In this document: piece by piece, positions 44,701 through 52,900 of the stretch
Layout of the letters: every line of letters starts with the position of its first letter
Position numbering within the stretch: the stretch's first letter is position 1
Assembly: GCF_040412425.1 (NCBI RefSeq)
Contig: NC_089783.1
Span: forward strand, 42,603,625-42,667,624
Direction: 5' to 3'
Source of the DNA: Macrobrachium rosenbergii
Taxonomy: Eukaryota; Arthropoda; Malacostraca; Decapoda; Palaemonidae
DNA length: 64,000 nt
Position numbers and translations under genes: made by a program
Notes under the pieces: model-generated
The model's input: only the letters and a program-made list of their open reading frames with translations
The model's database searches: none
Told to the model about the DNA's origin: nothing

Positions 44701-46676
44701 GTAGTAGTTTATCTGAGTCCAAAACAACACATTTCTAAGTTTCACAAAGTTTTGGCTCCAGGATATAAAAATGGTTGGTCTCATTGTATCTTACAGGGGA
44801 TCTGGTTGGCTAAAGCAGTGGAAAAATGTGGCATTCAGTCAAGGCCTGTAAGAGTTTTTCTTGGTTGAACAGTTCCATCACTTGTCATTTATCGTAGTAA
44901 TTCCATTCCCAAATGAATAACTGTGCTTCATAGGCAAAAGCAGTCCTCCGGTTCATGGGCCTCGTCTTTCTTCAGCACTGACCCGCTATTACCCTACTAC
45001 CCCTAACTGGGAGACCATCCAAATCCTCCAGAGACAGTTCTTTGTAAGACCTGACTTCTAGACTTATCCTTGTTTCAGACTTCATCCAACTACACTCTTC
45101 TCCCGTTAAAATAGATGACCCCTTTGTTCAGGAAATAATTGCCTTTCTCTGAATTTTGTTATACAATACATCATGGTTAGAAATCTCACACAGCAACTAT
45201 CCTAACAATTGTCTATTTCCCAGTAGTCATTTCCCTTTTCCCTCCCAGCCACAGACCATGTCCAAGTCTTCCCAGGACCCAGAAGGTACTGATTGTCAGC
45301 CACAGGACGATAAATCTTGACTCTTGATTTCATCATCTTTTCATATAGATTGAACCTTAATCTGGTTCTCTTCAGTTCTGCAGTCTTCTGAAGTTGCCCT
45401 GCAAAGACTTGAAGATTTCCAAGGAAGACTTTTGTGACAAAATAGCCTTTCTTTTAGCCTTGCATCTGTTAATTGCATCAGCAACCTGCATGTCTTATTG
45501 GCTCACATTACCCTTACCAAAAAGTAACTGTCACTTCAACTCTTTATCCCCCAACTTCATTGCAGAGACCCAATTTCCGATTGATTCTCCTTTCCTTCCC
45601 AATCAGAAACAGATCACCCCTGTGTCCTATTTCAGCTCTGAATGAGTACATCCTTTCCCCCATTTTGTTGGGCTTCACTTTTTCACCACCCCATCACCCT
45701 GTCTCCTTGAAGTGTCAAGCTATATGACTTTAAAAAGTCATCGAAATGGCATATTGTTTTGTTTAACAGTAGGGTTTCACTTTAAAAAATGCTATGATTT
45801 ATAATTTATTTGAACCACGTTCAAACAGTTTATCAGTTATCCAAGTTGAATGTAACAAACTGGAGATGCCAGTCTACCTCCTCCTTCAACAGGGACATCT
45901 CCCACAAATACATCAAGCGACCAGTGTGGTAGTTGAGTGATTCCTTTCTTACCCCTCACCTTCCTTTTAAACTCATTTATAAACTGATCATTGTGGACCA
46001 TGTACCTGGGCACTCTGTGAGACTTCCCTGATGGGTCTCTTGACCTTTACATCTATCATATTACACCTAAGTGGCCCATTTGTAGACAGTCCATCACCAT
46101 GTTATCTAAGCTTTATATAAAACCTGTACTCTGAGGTTGTTGAGTAATCTCTCAGCATTAAGTTTATGTACAATGCCATCTTACCTGATGGTGTTGTTCC
46201 AGTCAGAGAACTACTCTTCACTTATTGTGAGGACAATAAAAAAAGAACTGCTTTACACCAGTAAAGTGTAGATATCAGTTACAGAACAAAGTATCTGACT
46301 GTATATATTTTGCCTCCCTTGAAGGGATCTCTGACACCCCTAGGCACTTATAATTTTAGTTATGATAGAATAAAATTGGGTTTGAATTTCATTTATCTGT
46401 TGACTTGAGATGTTTTCATTTTGCTTAGGCTCTGATTGATCTGATGTTAAAAGATACATTTTCTTTCAGAAATTAAAAGTTCTCTCTTGTCCTGTTTTCT
46501 TTGCAAATTAGAAGAGTGCATCTTTGGCATGTGAGTTATAAAGATATTCTGCATTTGCAGGCCGAGTTAGACACAAAAACAGAACAGTTAGGAAACTTGA
46601 GGGACGAGTTAAGGAAAAAGGAAGCCCAGATAGCTCACCTTGAGGGAAACATCACCAAACTACAGGGAAAGCTCGA
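7171..46676 (+). CDS. CEP135: CEP135 (Bld10) centriole protein, 20 exons, partial at both ends
   Basis: CEP135 is a coiled-coil protein of the centriole cartwheel; in studied animals it links SAS-6 and centriolar microtubules. Twenty + strand segments bounded by AG/GT join in one frame with consistent phases to about 3,263 nt (~1,087 aa). Family signatures are visible: LQEKNLKAVVSTPGG followed by a basic FHRQR stretch (human LQEKNLHAVVQTPGG), the DAYLADLLRMTDQKLQDLQHE block, REAEIGRLQGLLEGGRS, ALSDVDKLKKEREALREKL, and DHDKDLLTAELDTKTEQLGNL (first 20 residues quoted at most in order: DHDKDLLTAELDTKTEQL). Heptad-rich sequence dominates, broken by a Gly/Pro/Ser linker in exon 11. By comparison with the ~1,140-aa human protein, about 55-60 N-terminal residues and the segment after human ~760 are missing here. 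The introns host two DIRS retrotransposons. The paralogue TSGA10 is the main alternative, but the N-terminal signatures favour CEP135. Confidence 0.9.
7822..7989 (+). CDS. CEP135: CEP135 visible exon 2
   Basis: The acceptor is atttcag and the donor gtaaga; phase 1 to 1. It encodes ELQNVLQKLEEENQDLRF and ends KILQLQEKNLKAVVSTPG, one of the most conserved CEP135 stretches. Confidence 0.92.
8684..8732. repeat. (TA)n followed by (TATG)n
   Basis: A compound microsatellite in the intron between CEP135 exons 2 and 3. Confidence 0.95.
8923..9019 (+). CDS. CEP135: CEP135 visible exon 3
   Basis: The acceptor is tttgtag and the donor gtaaga; phase 1 to 2. It encodes GRKKQIPFHRQRLEI, then a region ending CNKCSK. 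The basic FHRQR patch matches the FRRQR of vertebrates. The Cys pairs have no counterpart in the human sequence as I recall it. Confidence 0.9.
9020..10658. other. CEP135 intron upstream of DIRS-A
   Basis: No coding signal or recognisable repeat was seen apart from AT-rich intronic sequence. Confidence 0.6.
10698..10993 (+). repeat. DIRS-A inverted terminal repeat, left
   Basis: This begins ggtcccgtgtcaccggtgaa and is the reverse complement of 18526-18836 with only a few differences (for example near the start and around cattccat). Confidence 0.92.
11053..11142. repeat. DIRS-A internal complementary region
   Basis: The first half (11053-11108) is the reverse complement of the left element end (10659-10720), and the second half (11109-11142) is the reverse complement of the right end (18807-18836). 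They abut at ccc/ttt/tctgag. In DIRS elements this region templates joining of the two ends into a circle. Confidence 0.9.
11750..13200 (-). pseudogene. DIRS-A tyrosine recombinase (with RNase H C-terminal segment)
   Basis: The part up to ~12010 is one frame and the end lies in another. It shows a SAM-like N-terminal region (STIRQYDSAVKKLASFL), catalytic Arg in ASGARISEL, the His-x-x-Arg box in HDIRAVATS, and the final Tyr in RHYLKN. The R-H-R-Y set is therefore intact apart from the frameshift near 12050. Upstream, DPQAFAIDAMTVDW and FPPINLL are shared with DIRS-B. Confidence 0.87.
13200..14454 (-). pseudogene. DIRS-A reverse transcriptase and RNase H, frameshifted
   Basis: RT motifs are spread over at least three frames: FTVPKK near 14240, ILDLSRLNLY near 14190, SIDLSDAYYHVPV near 14090, and the catalytic YLDDW near 13900. 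RNase H follows in another frame with VHTDASLSGWG near 13430, the Glu of NTLEAMAV, and LVLDSAVVVH. All key acidic residues are still present, but no single frame covers the domain. Confidence 0.85.
14482..17005 (-). pseudogene. DIRS-A gag-like region
   Basis: Read leftward. A Cys/His-rich N-terminal piece (16623-16793, with CEEPGC, CRTHAGC and CEVC clusters) is bounded by good splice signals: acceptor ttcttacag at 16794 and donor gtaagt at 16622. A matching acceptor (ttttcttacag) sits at 16506, so a short spliced intron is plausible. A Ser/Lys/Pro-rich segment (15576-16352) and a longer frame (14482-15579) follow; the latter ends in a Gly/Arg-rich basic tail suited to RNA binding. A frame break separates the pieces. 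Confidence 0.65.
18526..18836 (-). repeat. DIRS-A inverted terminal repeat, right
   Basis: Inverted partner of the left repeat. It ends ggctgacacgggactggact then cagaaa. The element promoter presumably lies here, since the gag region reads leftward from this end. Confidence 0.92.
19000..19165 (+). CDS. CEP135: CEP135 visible exon 4
   Basis: The acceptor is ttattttag; phase 2 to 0. The donor GTGCTG is weak. It begins CGCAGAGQFPNNNDAYLADL, matching the PDDPYIADLLQVADNRIQEL block of CEP135. The ~10-kb intron before it contains DIRS-A. Confidence 0.9.
19814..19991 (+). CDS. CEP135: CEP135 visible exon 5
   Basis: The acceptor is gatccacag and the donor gtaggt; phase 0 to 1. It encodes IANREAEIGRLQGLLEGGRS, close to IELREREIERLSVALDGGRS of human CEP135, then a His/Leu-rich coiled coil. 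Confidence 0.92.
20281..20447 (+). CDS. CEP135: CEP135 visible exon 6
   Basis: The acceptor is aaactttcag and the donor gtaagt; phase 1 to 0. It encodes VKLADENTDLTNELENIEKT, aligning with VNLSNKNEKLCQELTEIDQL of human CEP135. Confidence 0.9.
20685..20943 (+). CDS. CEP135: CEP135 visible exon 7
   Basis: The acceptor is tttttatcag and the donor gttagt; phase 0 to 1. Coiled coil containing RLFHLMRDERDRLYKELVQL. The phase of the next exon rules out the nearby GTGTCT as donor. Confidence 0.88.
21089..21348 (+). CDS. CEP135: CEP135 visible exon 8, two ERDYY motifs
   Basis: The acceptor is tatatttcag; phase 1 to 0. The donor GTCTGA is unusually weak. It contains ERDYYKEE and, about 20 residues later, ERDYYKDQ, the first two of eight related motifs running through exons 8-14. 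Confidence 0.88.
22295..22420 (+). CDS. CEP135: CEP135 visible exon 9
   Basis: A 126-nt symmetric 0-0 exon with acceptor actttacag and donor gtacat. It encodes LLREKQGIEQAKDFM and ends LERNYFSDQLSE, another motif copy. Confidence 0.87.
23587..23733 (+). CDS. CEP135: CEP135 visible exon 10
   Basis: A symmetric 0-0 exon of 147 nt with acceptor aatttgcag and donor gtaagt. It has EREYYSDQVNQLLDILKT followed by a Ser/Pro linker (PSSTPSSPLQ). Confidence 0.87.
24301..24574 (+). CDS. CEP135: CEP135 visible exon 11 with Gly/Pro/Ser-rich linker
   Basis: The acceptor is attaactag and the donor gtatat; phase 0 to 1. It encodes DTELARVIHERDVLKQ and ERNFFKMQ, then ~60 residues rich in Gly, Pro, Ser and Val with no heptads, so the coiled coil is interrupted here. 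Confidence 0.86.
25710..25867 (+). CDS. CEP135: CEP135 visible exon 12
   Basis: The acceptor is ttcttgcag and the donor gtttgt; phase 1 to 0. It encodes ETIRRERDFFKQQMEYF, then a basic Pro-rich tail (RGPRPPLTR). Confidence 0.86.
27923..28045 (+). CDS. CEP135: CEP135 visible exon 13
   Basis: A symmetric 0-0 exon of 123 nt with acceptor ttgttcag and donor gtaagt. It contains QQERDFFRQQYEALKASL. Confidence 0.86.
29053..29205 (+). CDS. CEP135: CEP135 visible exon 14
   Basis: A symmetric 0-0 exon of 153 nt with acceptor ctttctag and donor gtaaga. It contains LREKDMLQQERDFFRSQ, the last of the ERD(Y/F)(Y/F) motifs. Confidence 0.86.
30119..30190 (+). CDS. CEP135: CEP135 visible exon 15 (72 nt)
   Basis: A short symmetric 0-0 exon with acceptor aattgcag and donor gttagt. 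It encodes RQEMESLLAEKRGMAISKAD and then LEAQ. Confidence 0.82.
31271..31362 (+). CDS. CEP135: CEP135 visible exon 16
   Basis: The acceptor is ctctttccag and the donor gtaatt; phase 0 to 2. It encodes VKNLTERLIDVEQEKKAIDN and ends IEK. DIRS-B starts only 135 nt into the next intron. Confidence 0.86.
31501..31665 (+). repeat. DIRS-B inverted terminal repeat, left
   Basis: This runs from gttcatgaaacttacctgtc to ctattcagattttct. From cagatatatatacagctg onward it is identical by eye to the reverse complement of the right arm. It contains tggccaggtggttag, which resembles a tRNA-type A box. Confidence 0.92.
31837..34374 (+). CDS. DIRS-B gag-like protein, 845 aa
   Basis: An open frame from ATG at 31837. 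It has a Cys-rich N-terminus (CCVSEC, CMRC, CLINDRCKEC) that probably binds zinc, a Ser/Arg/Lys-rich middle, a run of QDAR repeats at ~33050-33180, and a more ordered C-terminal half (from ~33360) with hydrophobic helices likely to form the capsid-like part. It overlaps the start of the RT frame at 34356. The length and the Cys cluster match DIRS-A's gag region in style. Confidence 0.75.
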   Translation: MMSGTSSASFRVCCVSECKVRLPKASVDPHSVCMRCRGHVCLINDRCKECEPLSDASWKLYDSYVRKLERDRIRRSSSRSVCKSQGSISSPDNPNVDIVVPVPVVLPSGPEVVSAGGLALTEIMNTIRALENKVSSLQSAVQCSVPPSVVEGASDRPHNASRPGPLSDSQDSGRRHVESRKRVTGASHRSDVPSAVPVVTSQAAKDRASARILKDCFSSSEASSPRRGWNSRKDSRPLKRSFRDDASRQFSPSVRDFEAFPPQKRTRTSSEEDVCERPSRSKERAVLAPVRKKKASPRPSSSRRLSSPPGYETSPSKSILRDMQRQLASLLAEKDSEPRRRKDLRLPIKKSRKSPSPAPFSSSPSPASSPCRPHSSRVPFRDSRHHHDASQAAIQDSSLAARQDASLAAAQDVRQDAQHDARLGSRSDALQDARQDARQDARQDASLVARRDAPEHSDPAGKSRSLFRIGPQGLRSPKAVCDSRGSPFHEGEVSGDSEPAGFDQPSASSSSDYQVLTGLLKDLFGDKFKPSAPLSPPSQLASSKARRTPGFVKMTSSLATKKAFKKVNAWMEERKAQGKTSFALPPSKLCGKAGMWYETGEDVGSRVPSSSQGDFASLVDASRRSLLSTAKVSWTMSETDHHLKGLFRSMEVFNFLDWCLGALDLKLRSPDSISLGELSSVLNCMDKAVRDGSEELASHFCTGLLKKRALYCNFTSKSVSPSQRAELLFAPLSSHLFPQPLIKDLASSLKEKATQDLLAHSSRRPSVPSSCLRRFFPPRRNSPFVEELLPRNRLHEGEVIPEEQPHRSPGAKSDHQLLQTPVGARLLTFAGAWRAKGADSWSVEF
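34356..35375 (+). pseudogene. DIRS-B reverse transcriptase
   Basis: The frame carries RLFLVPKQSGGWRPVLDVS near 34555, SLDLQDAYFHVPI near 34700, and catalytic YLDDWLI near 34900. LLGTISSLEKFVSLGRL near 35165 marks the RT-RNase H connection. A local frame disturbance lies between ~34970 and 35120, and the frame shifts again at ~35370 into RNase H. Confidence 0.87.
35378..35810 (+). pseudogene. DIRS-B RNase H
   Basis: It reads VLFSDASREGWG at ~35380, the Glu of INLKELGAI, and VNSDNTTAL at ~35560, giving the D-E-D set. It is one frame off the RT. From ~35620 the reading returns to the RT frame (GVENIRADLLSRQ) and stops at 35810. Confidence 0.83.
35810..37222 (+). pseudogene. DIRS-B tyrosine recombinase
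   Basis: An upstream linker has DPGALAVDALLWDW, shared with DIRS-A. The recombinase starts near 36180 with SSISVYQSKWANFRRW and LAVSTIKGYKSML. The first catalytic Arg region (LTSLATRRG, ~36630) is followed by a frame break. The second half resumes at ~36770 and contains HEVRAIATS (H-x-x-R) and the terminal SHYLRD Tyr. A stop at 37220-37222 ends the frame. Confidence 0.85.
37607..37710. repeat. DIRS-B internal complementary region
   Basis: The reverse complement of the left end (to catgaacaaa) is joined directly to the reverse complement of the right end (atgatattttaatgataaaa onward), as in other DIRS elements. Confidence 0.9.
37746..37935 (-). repeat. DIRS-B inverted terminal repeat, right
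   Basis: Inverted partner of 31501-31665. It extends about 25 nt further outward (actttattttatcattaaaa), an end-specific extension also present in the internal complementary region. Confidence 0.92.
39660..39910 (+). pseudogene. DIRS remnant, RT-RNase H connection fragment
   Basis: LWQFLIGHLSSLEKLIPHCR aligns with LLGTISSLEKFVSLGRLHLR of DIRS-B, followed by a Leu-rich tail in both. No other domain could be placed; the flanking 38600-39650 may be degraded sequence of the same element. Confidence 0.55.
40151..40289 (+). CDS. CEP135: CEP135 visible exon 17
   Basis: The acceptor is ttgctattag and the donor gtaagc; phase 2 to 0. It contains ALSDVDKLKKEREALREKLR, very close to ALSDLRRIMAEKEALREKLE of human CEP135. 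Confidence 0.9.
40473..40702 (+). CDS. CEP135: CEP135 visible exon 18
   Basis: The acceptor is tcaaaacag and the donor gtaagt; phase 0 to 2. Continuous coiled coil, including SILIASLQDQVQSLQEALQL. Confidence 0.87.
41330..41600 (+). pseudogene. 3' fragment of an RTE-like non-LTR retrotransposon
   Basis: It reads RLRWFKHEMRDED near 41360 and, after a decayed stretch, DLNMIGIQVERAQN near 41480. This corresponds to the LRWFGHVMR ... DL..GL..E.AQ tail typical of such LINEs. It lies in the intron between CEP135 exons 18 and 19. Confidence 0.55.
42787..42834. repeat. 17-bp stem hairpin within an old interspersed repeat
   Basis: aacagtgcttacggcac pairs with gtgccgcaagcactgtt around an 11-nt loop. 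The upstream sequence ctcgacttacggcgggggat looks like an interspersed repeat end. Confidence 0.7.
43279..43489 (+). CDS. CEP135: CEP135 visible exon 19
   Basis: The acceptor is tatatttcag and the donor gtaagt; phase 2 to 0. It contains MSEARVKDLEGQLSRLSQEL and ends RLDHDKDLLT, which aligns with the VIDKEKDFLQ segment of vertebrate CEP135. Confidence 0.89.
44600..45700 (+). pseudogene. heavily decayed DIRS-like remnant
   Basis: Near 44625 the sequence reads LIGH-like followed by SSQE and IP in broken frames, resembling the connection motif at 39800. At 45360-45650 a piece containing LNLVLFSS, then KIAFLLALHLLIASAT and SPNFIAETQFP, has the order and spacing of the recombinase segment LFLISLASGARIS...PDPRFLAKNEDP of DIRS-A. 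The order RT connection then recombinase is right for a + strand element. There are many stops and frameshifts. Confidence 0.4.
46561..46676 (+). CDS. CEP135: CEP135 visible exon 20, last one found
   Basis: The acceptor is catttgcag and the donor gtgagt; phase 0 to 2. It encodes AELDTKTEQLGNLRDELRKK and continues to GKLE. A good donor shows the transcript goes on, but no downstream exon was recognised up to 64000. Confidence 0.88.
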
Positions 46677-48682
46677 GTGAGTACAGTAATTTTGATGAAA
46701 TTTTGCATGATGTATAATTTTTACAATCATAGTGTATAGTTGGATATGCGTAAATTGTTATAACCCTGTTACAGTGGTAAGCCATAGCTTTTAGAGTCAA
46801 GGTACGATGGGGAATAGCTTAGGAATGGTAAATCTTCCCCCTGGTTAAGCTAGGCCCGGCATCCTAAGTTAGGATAGGTTAGTTTCGTTTACTAATCATA
46901 TCTGTTTGCATTCATTTTTATTCACTCACACCCCAAGAACATGGTTTCTTATTGTACCCCAAATGAGAGATGTACCTTACTGTTCTTGAATTTCAGTGAT
47001 TTCATCATTTGTATATTTTTAGCCAGCCTAACCTTTGAAGTGCCATAGTAATAACTCAAGCTATGCAATAGATTGCATTCATGTGCACTCACATTGCTAA
47101 TTACTGCACAAGTTGACCATCACTAATCTGGCAATCATTAATCCAGTTCCATCACTAATCCGGCCCTAGTTTCAGCCAGCGCAATTTCAAATTTCCCAGG
47201 TCACCGCAGCAGCCTGCCACTACTGTTTGTTGATGCTGCTTGTGTGCATACATAGGTGCCCTATGTCCACGAATGCATTTATCTTTTGGATTGTAAAAAC
47301 ATTTAGAAATTGCAATAAAAATATAAATGAGAATAGCATAAAATATAAATAAGAAAGTCATAAGCGTAATAACATGAAACAAAGCAAGCTGTAGGAAGTT
47401 CTCTGATGCCAGCAAATGAGTTTGTGTGTTTGTACATACCTTATGTGCTCGAATGTGTTTATTTTTGGGTTGTAAAAATAAAAAATGAGAAAATACAGTA
47501 AAAATATAAATGAGAATGGCATAGAATATAAATTTAAAAAATCATAAGCGTAACAATACAAACCAATGGTTATGAAATTCTCATTTAAATATGGTTTCAA
47601 GATAAGAGTTAGCATACAAAGAAAGAAATGGATGAATATATATGAACGCATTGCTGGGCAAGGAGGTGAAGGAAGTAGAAAGTGCAGAACTGAGTCGTCA
47701 GCAAAAGAATATACACTGTCTTGCATTTCTTATGTGCATTATACAGTATCTATACAGTGTATGTTACAGTACAGTATATATGAGGATTTTGAGTTTTAAT
47801 ATTCATTGAAAACAGATATTTTATTAGAATACAAAATATATTTTATACATTGTTTAATGGGGAGGCAACTTGAAGATACTTTCTAACAGTAATTGAGTCA
47901 GCTTTCCAGATTTGGGAACACTATTAGCCCTGAATAGAAATGATGGGAAATAAAACAACCATTCTTTATTTTACTTTAAATATTTTAATAAGGTAGTAGA
48001 GCAATATTTTTGGAATTTAAAGGACCCAAGCATCTTTTGGAGAAAATTACTATACAGGATTGATGATTGATGTTTTTACATACGGTCAATCAAAATGTCA
48101 AACAGAAAAAACTGCAATCATGTACTGTATTATACATTATTTTTCAAGATTGTCATACAAAAAATAACAAGGCATATTTTTCAGTTACACATGTAAGATC
48201 TCATTCTGAATCGTATGTTGATGGTTCTTATACCTTTGTTTTTAGTGTTTTGTATTAGCTTTCCATAACAAAGCTTGCAGATAAGTTCCCTTTCCACTTA
48301 ACATGCTACAAGTCTGAAACCTATTAATCATAGTCAAGGATTGCAGCTGAGAGGTAGGCAAGGAAAAATGTAGACACTTTTTTCCATTTTCCATAGTGAA
48401 TTTTGGTCTGTAATACTGTACTATAATTCGTTCTGACGCACTTAATATCGAAGCCTTATACTCATTTTACTTGAGTAATTAAGGGGGAAATCAAATCTCT
48501 TCTTGTATATCTGTCATCCTGATGTATTATATTTCTCATTAGCTAATTTAAATTATTTATTGAAATAATTACTATATTACTCAGAAACTAGTTTCACACA
48601 GTATGCTCTACTTGTAACATTAATATCACAGGTGAATAGGGTGCATAGAGCACCTTAATGCCCAATAATTGAATGTCCTTTT
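46677..48682. other. between last visible CEP135 exon and DUF4789-like gene 3' end
   Basis: Holds the duplicated block at 47240-47560. No further exon was recognised on either strand. Confidence 0.55.
47240..47560 (+). repeat. diverged direct duplication, two ~130-bp copies
   Basis: The two copies share aaaatataaatgagaat(a/g)gcata and tcataagcgtaa blocks about 190 bp apart. The stretch at 47113 (gaccatcactaatctggcaa) looks like a DNA-transposon end, which I could not confirm. Confidence 0.6.
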
Positions 48683-49962
48683 TTATCTTGATGAGGGCAA
48701 CTGACCCCACCATGGCGTCAATGATCTAGCTCCATCTGGCCTTCCAGTAAAGTATATTTCGGTGTCTTCCCCTGGTATTTTGAAATAACTGCTGTCAAGC
48801 AGTCCCCAAGTCTCACTGTTACCCATAGATCGTCCAGATCTTTGTGTGTTAATTGCTTCCTCCTCATCATTTGTATGAGTGCTGTCCATCTCTCCCAAAG
48901 AGTAAATGTTTGTTGGGGCAGGTCGGAATTGCTGATGACTTCCAGATTCAGGTGTGAGAGATTTAGCAGATCGATGATTGTTTGGTATTGTTATGTTGTC
49001 TGATGTAATAGTATCATTAAGAGTGCCGAGTGTAATTGTGCTGTCAACTCTTGCTGCTTCAACATTATTACTTTCTTCAATGGGATGGGGCCCAGGTGAG
49101 CCATCTTTTATTTCTTTATGGCCTACTAAAAGGGGGCTGTTGGAAACAACAGGTGAATTTACTGAGGTGCAAATGGGAGTAACTGGACGCCATCTTTTAA
49201 CTGTTAGTATTTCTCCAGTACTGCATGGTCCACGGCTCTCCAACCTATAACAGTGTCCATCTTGCCATTTCACATAACCCTTTTTAAGATCACATGTACA
49301 GTGTACACGTCCAGTTGCTTTTTCATATGACAGCACCTGCGAGTGTTGGCAAGGCCCAGTGCCACCTAACTCATAACATTTAGCATCTTCAGGCCAATAA
49401 CCAATAAGTTCTTCTGTACATCCACAAGTGCCCCGAAGTGGTGACTCTTCATCATATATAAACAGTTGTCCTTCAGGACATGGTCCTCTCCATCCAAGTT
49501 TATAGCATTCATTAGTTTCAGGATAATAACGGCTGGTCCCAGTGCATGGGTATGGAGAGCATTCACCAGTGGGGTCTGTTGAGTTTGTAGTAGATATGAA
49601 AAAGTGGCCCTTCTCACAAGGTCCTTTGGAATAGATTCTATAGCAGTGGCCGTTGAGTGGCCACAGAGCATGATCTTGGCGACACCCACAAGCAGTTACC
49701 ATAACGTGTGGGTCAAAATTAAAAATCTGGCCTGGATTACATGGTCCTTGATGATTTAATTCATAGCATCCATTGCTGTGGCTATGGTAGTTGGTTAAGA
49801 TTGAAGAACTGCAGCTGCATTGTGTTGAACCCTTAGTAGCGTTATATAGGAATATGTTTCCTTCAAGACAAGGCCCACGTTTGAATAGCTCAAAGCATAA
49901 CCCAGTGAGGGACCAGTAGTTGCTGAACATGAGATTCTTGTCACACCCACAATCAGGGAATC
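48683..49962 (-). CDS. DUF4789-like gene exon 4 (terminal)
   Basis: The acceptor is ttcttttctag, phase 1, then 426 codons to TAA at 48683-48685. It encodes six full GPC modules (CFELFKRGPC, CYELNHQGPC, CYRIYSKGPC, CYKLGWRGPC, CYELGGTGPC, CYRLESRGPC) and the Cys-free tail. Several modules share a single exon, so module duplication here was not by whole-exon copying. Confidence 0.88.
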
Positions 49963-52900
49963 CTAGAAAAGAAAATAATAATCATTCATCAGAAAGGAAA
50001 ATGTGTAAATGCAGCTACTTTAATTGTCCAATCATTTTCTTTGTATATGACTACACTAATGAAAGAAACTACTGTGTAATATTTGTGTATAGTTTTATTG
50101 TACTGAATTTTCTTAGACAAAAATTCAAAGAACCAGACATGTATAATACCCATTGGAACTAAATTCTGCCAGCTGCAGGTGGCCACTTATTTTGCTTAGA
50201 TTTGCATTGCAATTTGATTTGTTAATATATAAATCTTGTGGAAAAGCAATGAAGGATTCACGATAAGTGACTTATTACAAAGCGTGTTGCACAGATGATT
50301 TCAGTCACATTGATCTTTGGAATCCATATCAAGAAACTTCCTGTACAGAAATAGATATGGATGTAAGGATTACATTTAGATAATAGATGATGGTGTCGAA
50401 CACCATTGGTATTGGTCATATTTTTTTAAGTTTGGTATCAGTTTTGAGAAGTGTAAATGTTATCTAGTGGTAGTTGTCAAATTTGTTTCATAAGTGCTAG
50501 CAAGAATAGGTTACAGATAGTTTTAAGATTAAGCTGACTCAATGAGTGAAGATGTTTTTCAGAGTTACTTTTCTTTCAATGTACTTCATGGCTAAGAGGC
50601 AATATGCATCTTGTACATCATTCTATGCTTGTTGTTCATCCTTCTAATTTTTAAGGATATTCAAAGATTTGAGAGAAATCAAAACAAACTCAAATCTTCA
50701 GAGACCATGACAAATTCCTTAAGCTGATAGGGAATTCAAATGAACTTCATACTATGAAGTCTTATGTTGTATCATCCAGTGCATGCTATTTATGGAAAGA
50801 AGTTAATATGCATTGCATTTCAAACCTAATGGCCATTTCATTTAGCAGACAGGGCTACAAGTATCAGGAATCTGATTAGTTAATGAAAAGACCCTTGCCA
50901 TAAGGAGTTCTGGAAGGTCCAGAACTCACCTTTCAAAAACATTAGCAAGAAATGCCACCAAAGATGAGAAAATACCCACCTCAGTAGAGTGCACTGCAAA
51001 GAAAAGTGAGATTTGGAAAAGGGAATCCACACTGGTAACATTCTCTTTTCATTAAAAATCTAGACATAAGTTTTTTTTACAGTTAATGCACATGTACTTT
51101 AAAGATATTCTTTGAGGCCCAAGCACAAGAATTAGCATTTGAACTACTTTCAGAACCCTTAGGCAATTGGAGCATTGGTTAAGTACTTTGGTTGGTCATT
51201 TTAAAGGGGGTTAATTTTGTCCACAGAAAGAAGAATGTCTTTCTTAAACATTCTGAACATATACCTCAGCACCTGACTCAGCTTTTATATGACAACTGCT
51301 TCTTGAAGACTCCTAGAAAGTTTTCTAAACTTAAAGAAAAGTTATTGGTATTTCTGTATTGCAGTTGCTTTAAGCTCCTGAAGTGAAAGTATGCTTTTGT
51401 TCTTGAACATTTGTATACATGAAGTAGGTTTTAAAAGCTGTTTAATTGATGATTGAGGAAGGTGAATATAACATCATGATTTTACCTGTTTCTGGATTGA
51501 TGTATAAAAGATATCCATTTAGGCATGGTCCTTGAGTATGAAGTTCATAACACTTGTTGTTACGAGGCCAGAATACATGTCTGGGTGGACACTCCAGGAA
51601 ATCCTGACATATTCCTATGTTGTTTTCTTCTTTACCAGCCAGAAATTGTCTGAGAATGATAGAGAAATTAAGGATGAGGTTTAACATAATTTTACAGAAT
51701 GTCTTGTGGCATCTTTAATGTTTTTTCTTTGTTGACAGCCTTTAATCAAAATAAATAAAGTTATGGAAACCTTGTTCAACATAATTACCACAAATATATT
51801 GATTGTGTGCTATACAAGCTATTCAGATTAATATTTTGTCTTGTCTTTGGTAAATGTAGAGGCTAAATCAAAAAGATTCATTTCCTAAAAAACAAATACA
51901 TATTGCATATATTTGGCTTTCCTTGGTAAGGCTTCACTTATATTTGCTTTATCTTAACAATGATCATAGTACTGTAAATGGCTGTCTTAGTAGATTTCAG
52001 GTAAGGAATTCAGTAGTGGCAGTAGTAGTACTGTAGTTGTGAGTTCTGTTGTATATAGTTCTTTTAAGCTGTCGACATCATTTGGTAGTTTCGTTTCAAT
52101 TTCTTTTCACATATTACCTCATCTGTCTTGTTTTACCTTGTCTTTGTTGTAGAGGTTACCTGGGAGGGCAAGGCCCTTTTGAATATTCATCAAAGCAGAG
52201 TCCAGTTGGTCTATGGAGTATTTTGCCTCGTGGACATCGGCAGGCTCCTTTCCCAGATGATAGATCGTAGTAAAATTCTTGAGTGTCATTACATGGACCC
52301 TGAAAGAAAATAGGAGTAAATTACAAAAAGAACAGGTTTAAGGGTGACTTCAATGTTGGTAGCTTTTAGTAATTCTGGATTGTGTTTGGCTGTAGGATTC
52401 ATTATAGTTTAAAATAGCTGTTATTTTTCCTATTGTAAAATGTCTTGTGACCAAAAGTAAAGTACTGTAGTGTACTCATTATTAAAGGCTGAAAAGGGGT
52501 TAGACTTTTTTATTGTATATTTAACAGTTGCTTTGTACCATAATTTTAGAAATGGCATTGAGAAGATGAGTGCATACTTGTGTGTTTTTTTTTTTTTGTA
52601 CAGATTGTTGTGTAAATAGATATATGATCGACTGGGATGAGACTTACCACTGCTGATGGACAATTGTTTTGCATGAAGTGTGATAGATTAGGATATCTGA
52701 CTAAATTTGAGTTATTTGGCATTGTTTGGGATTATTGTTTTAAGTGAATATTGCCCTCTTCTTCAGGACAGTTTTCTTGATGTCTTCTTCTTTTGACCTC
52801 ATTACAGTGGTCCCACTGTATAGCAGGGTCAGCTTTTTGAGTCAATTTTCTCCATCTATTTCTATTCCTTGCATCTTCTTCCCCCAGTCCCACCTAACCC

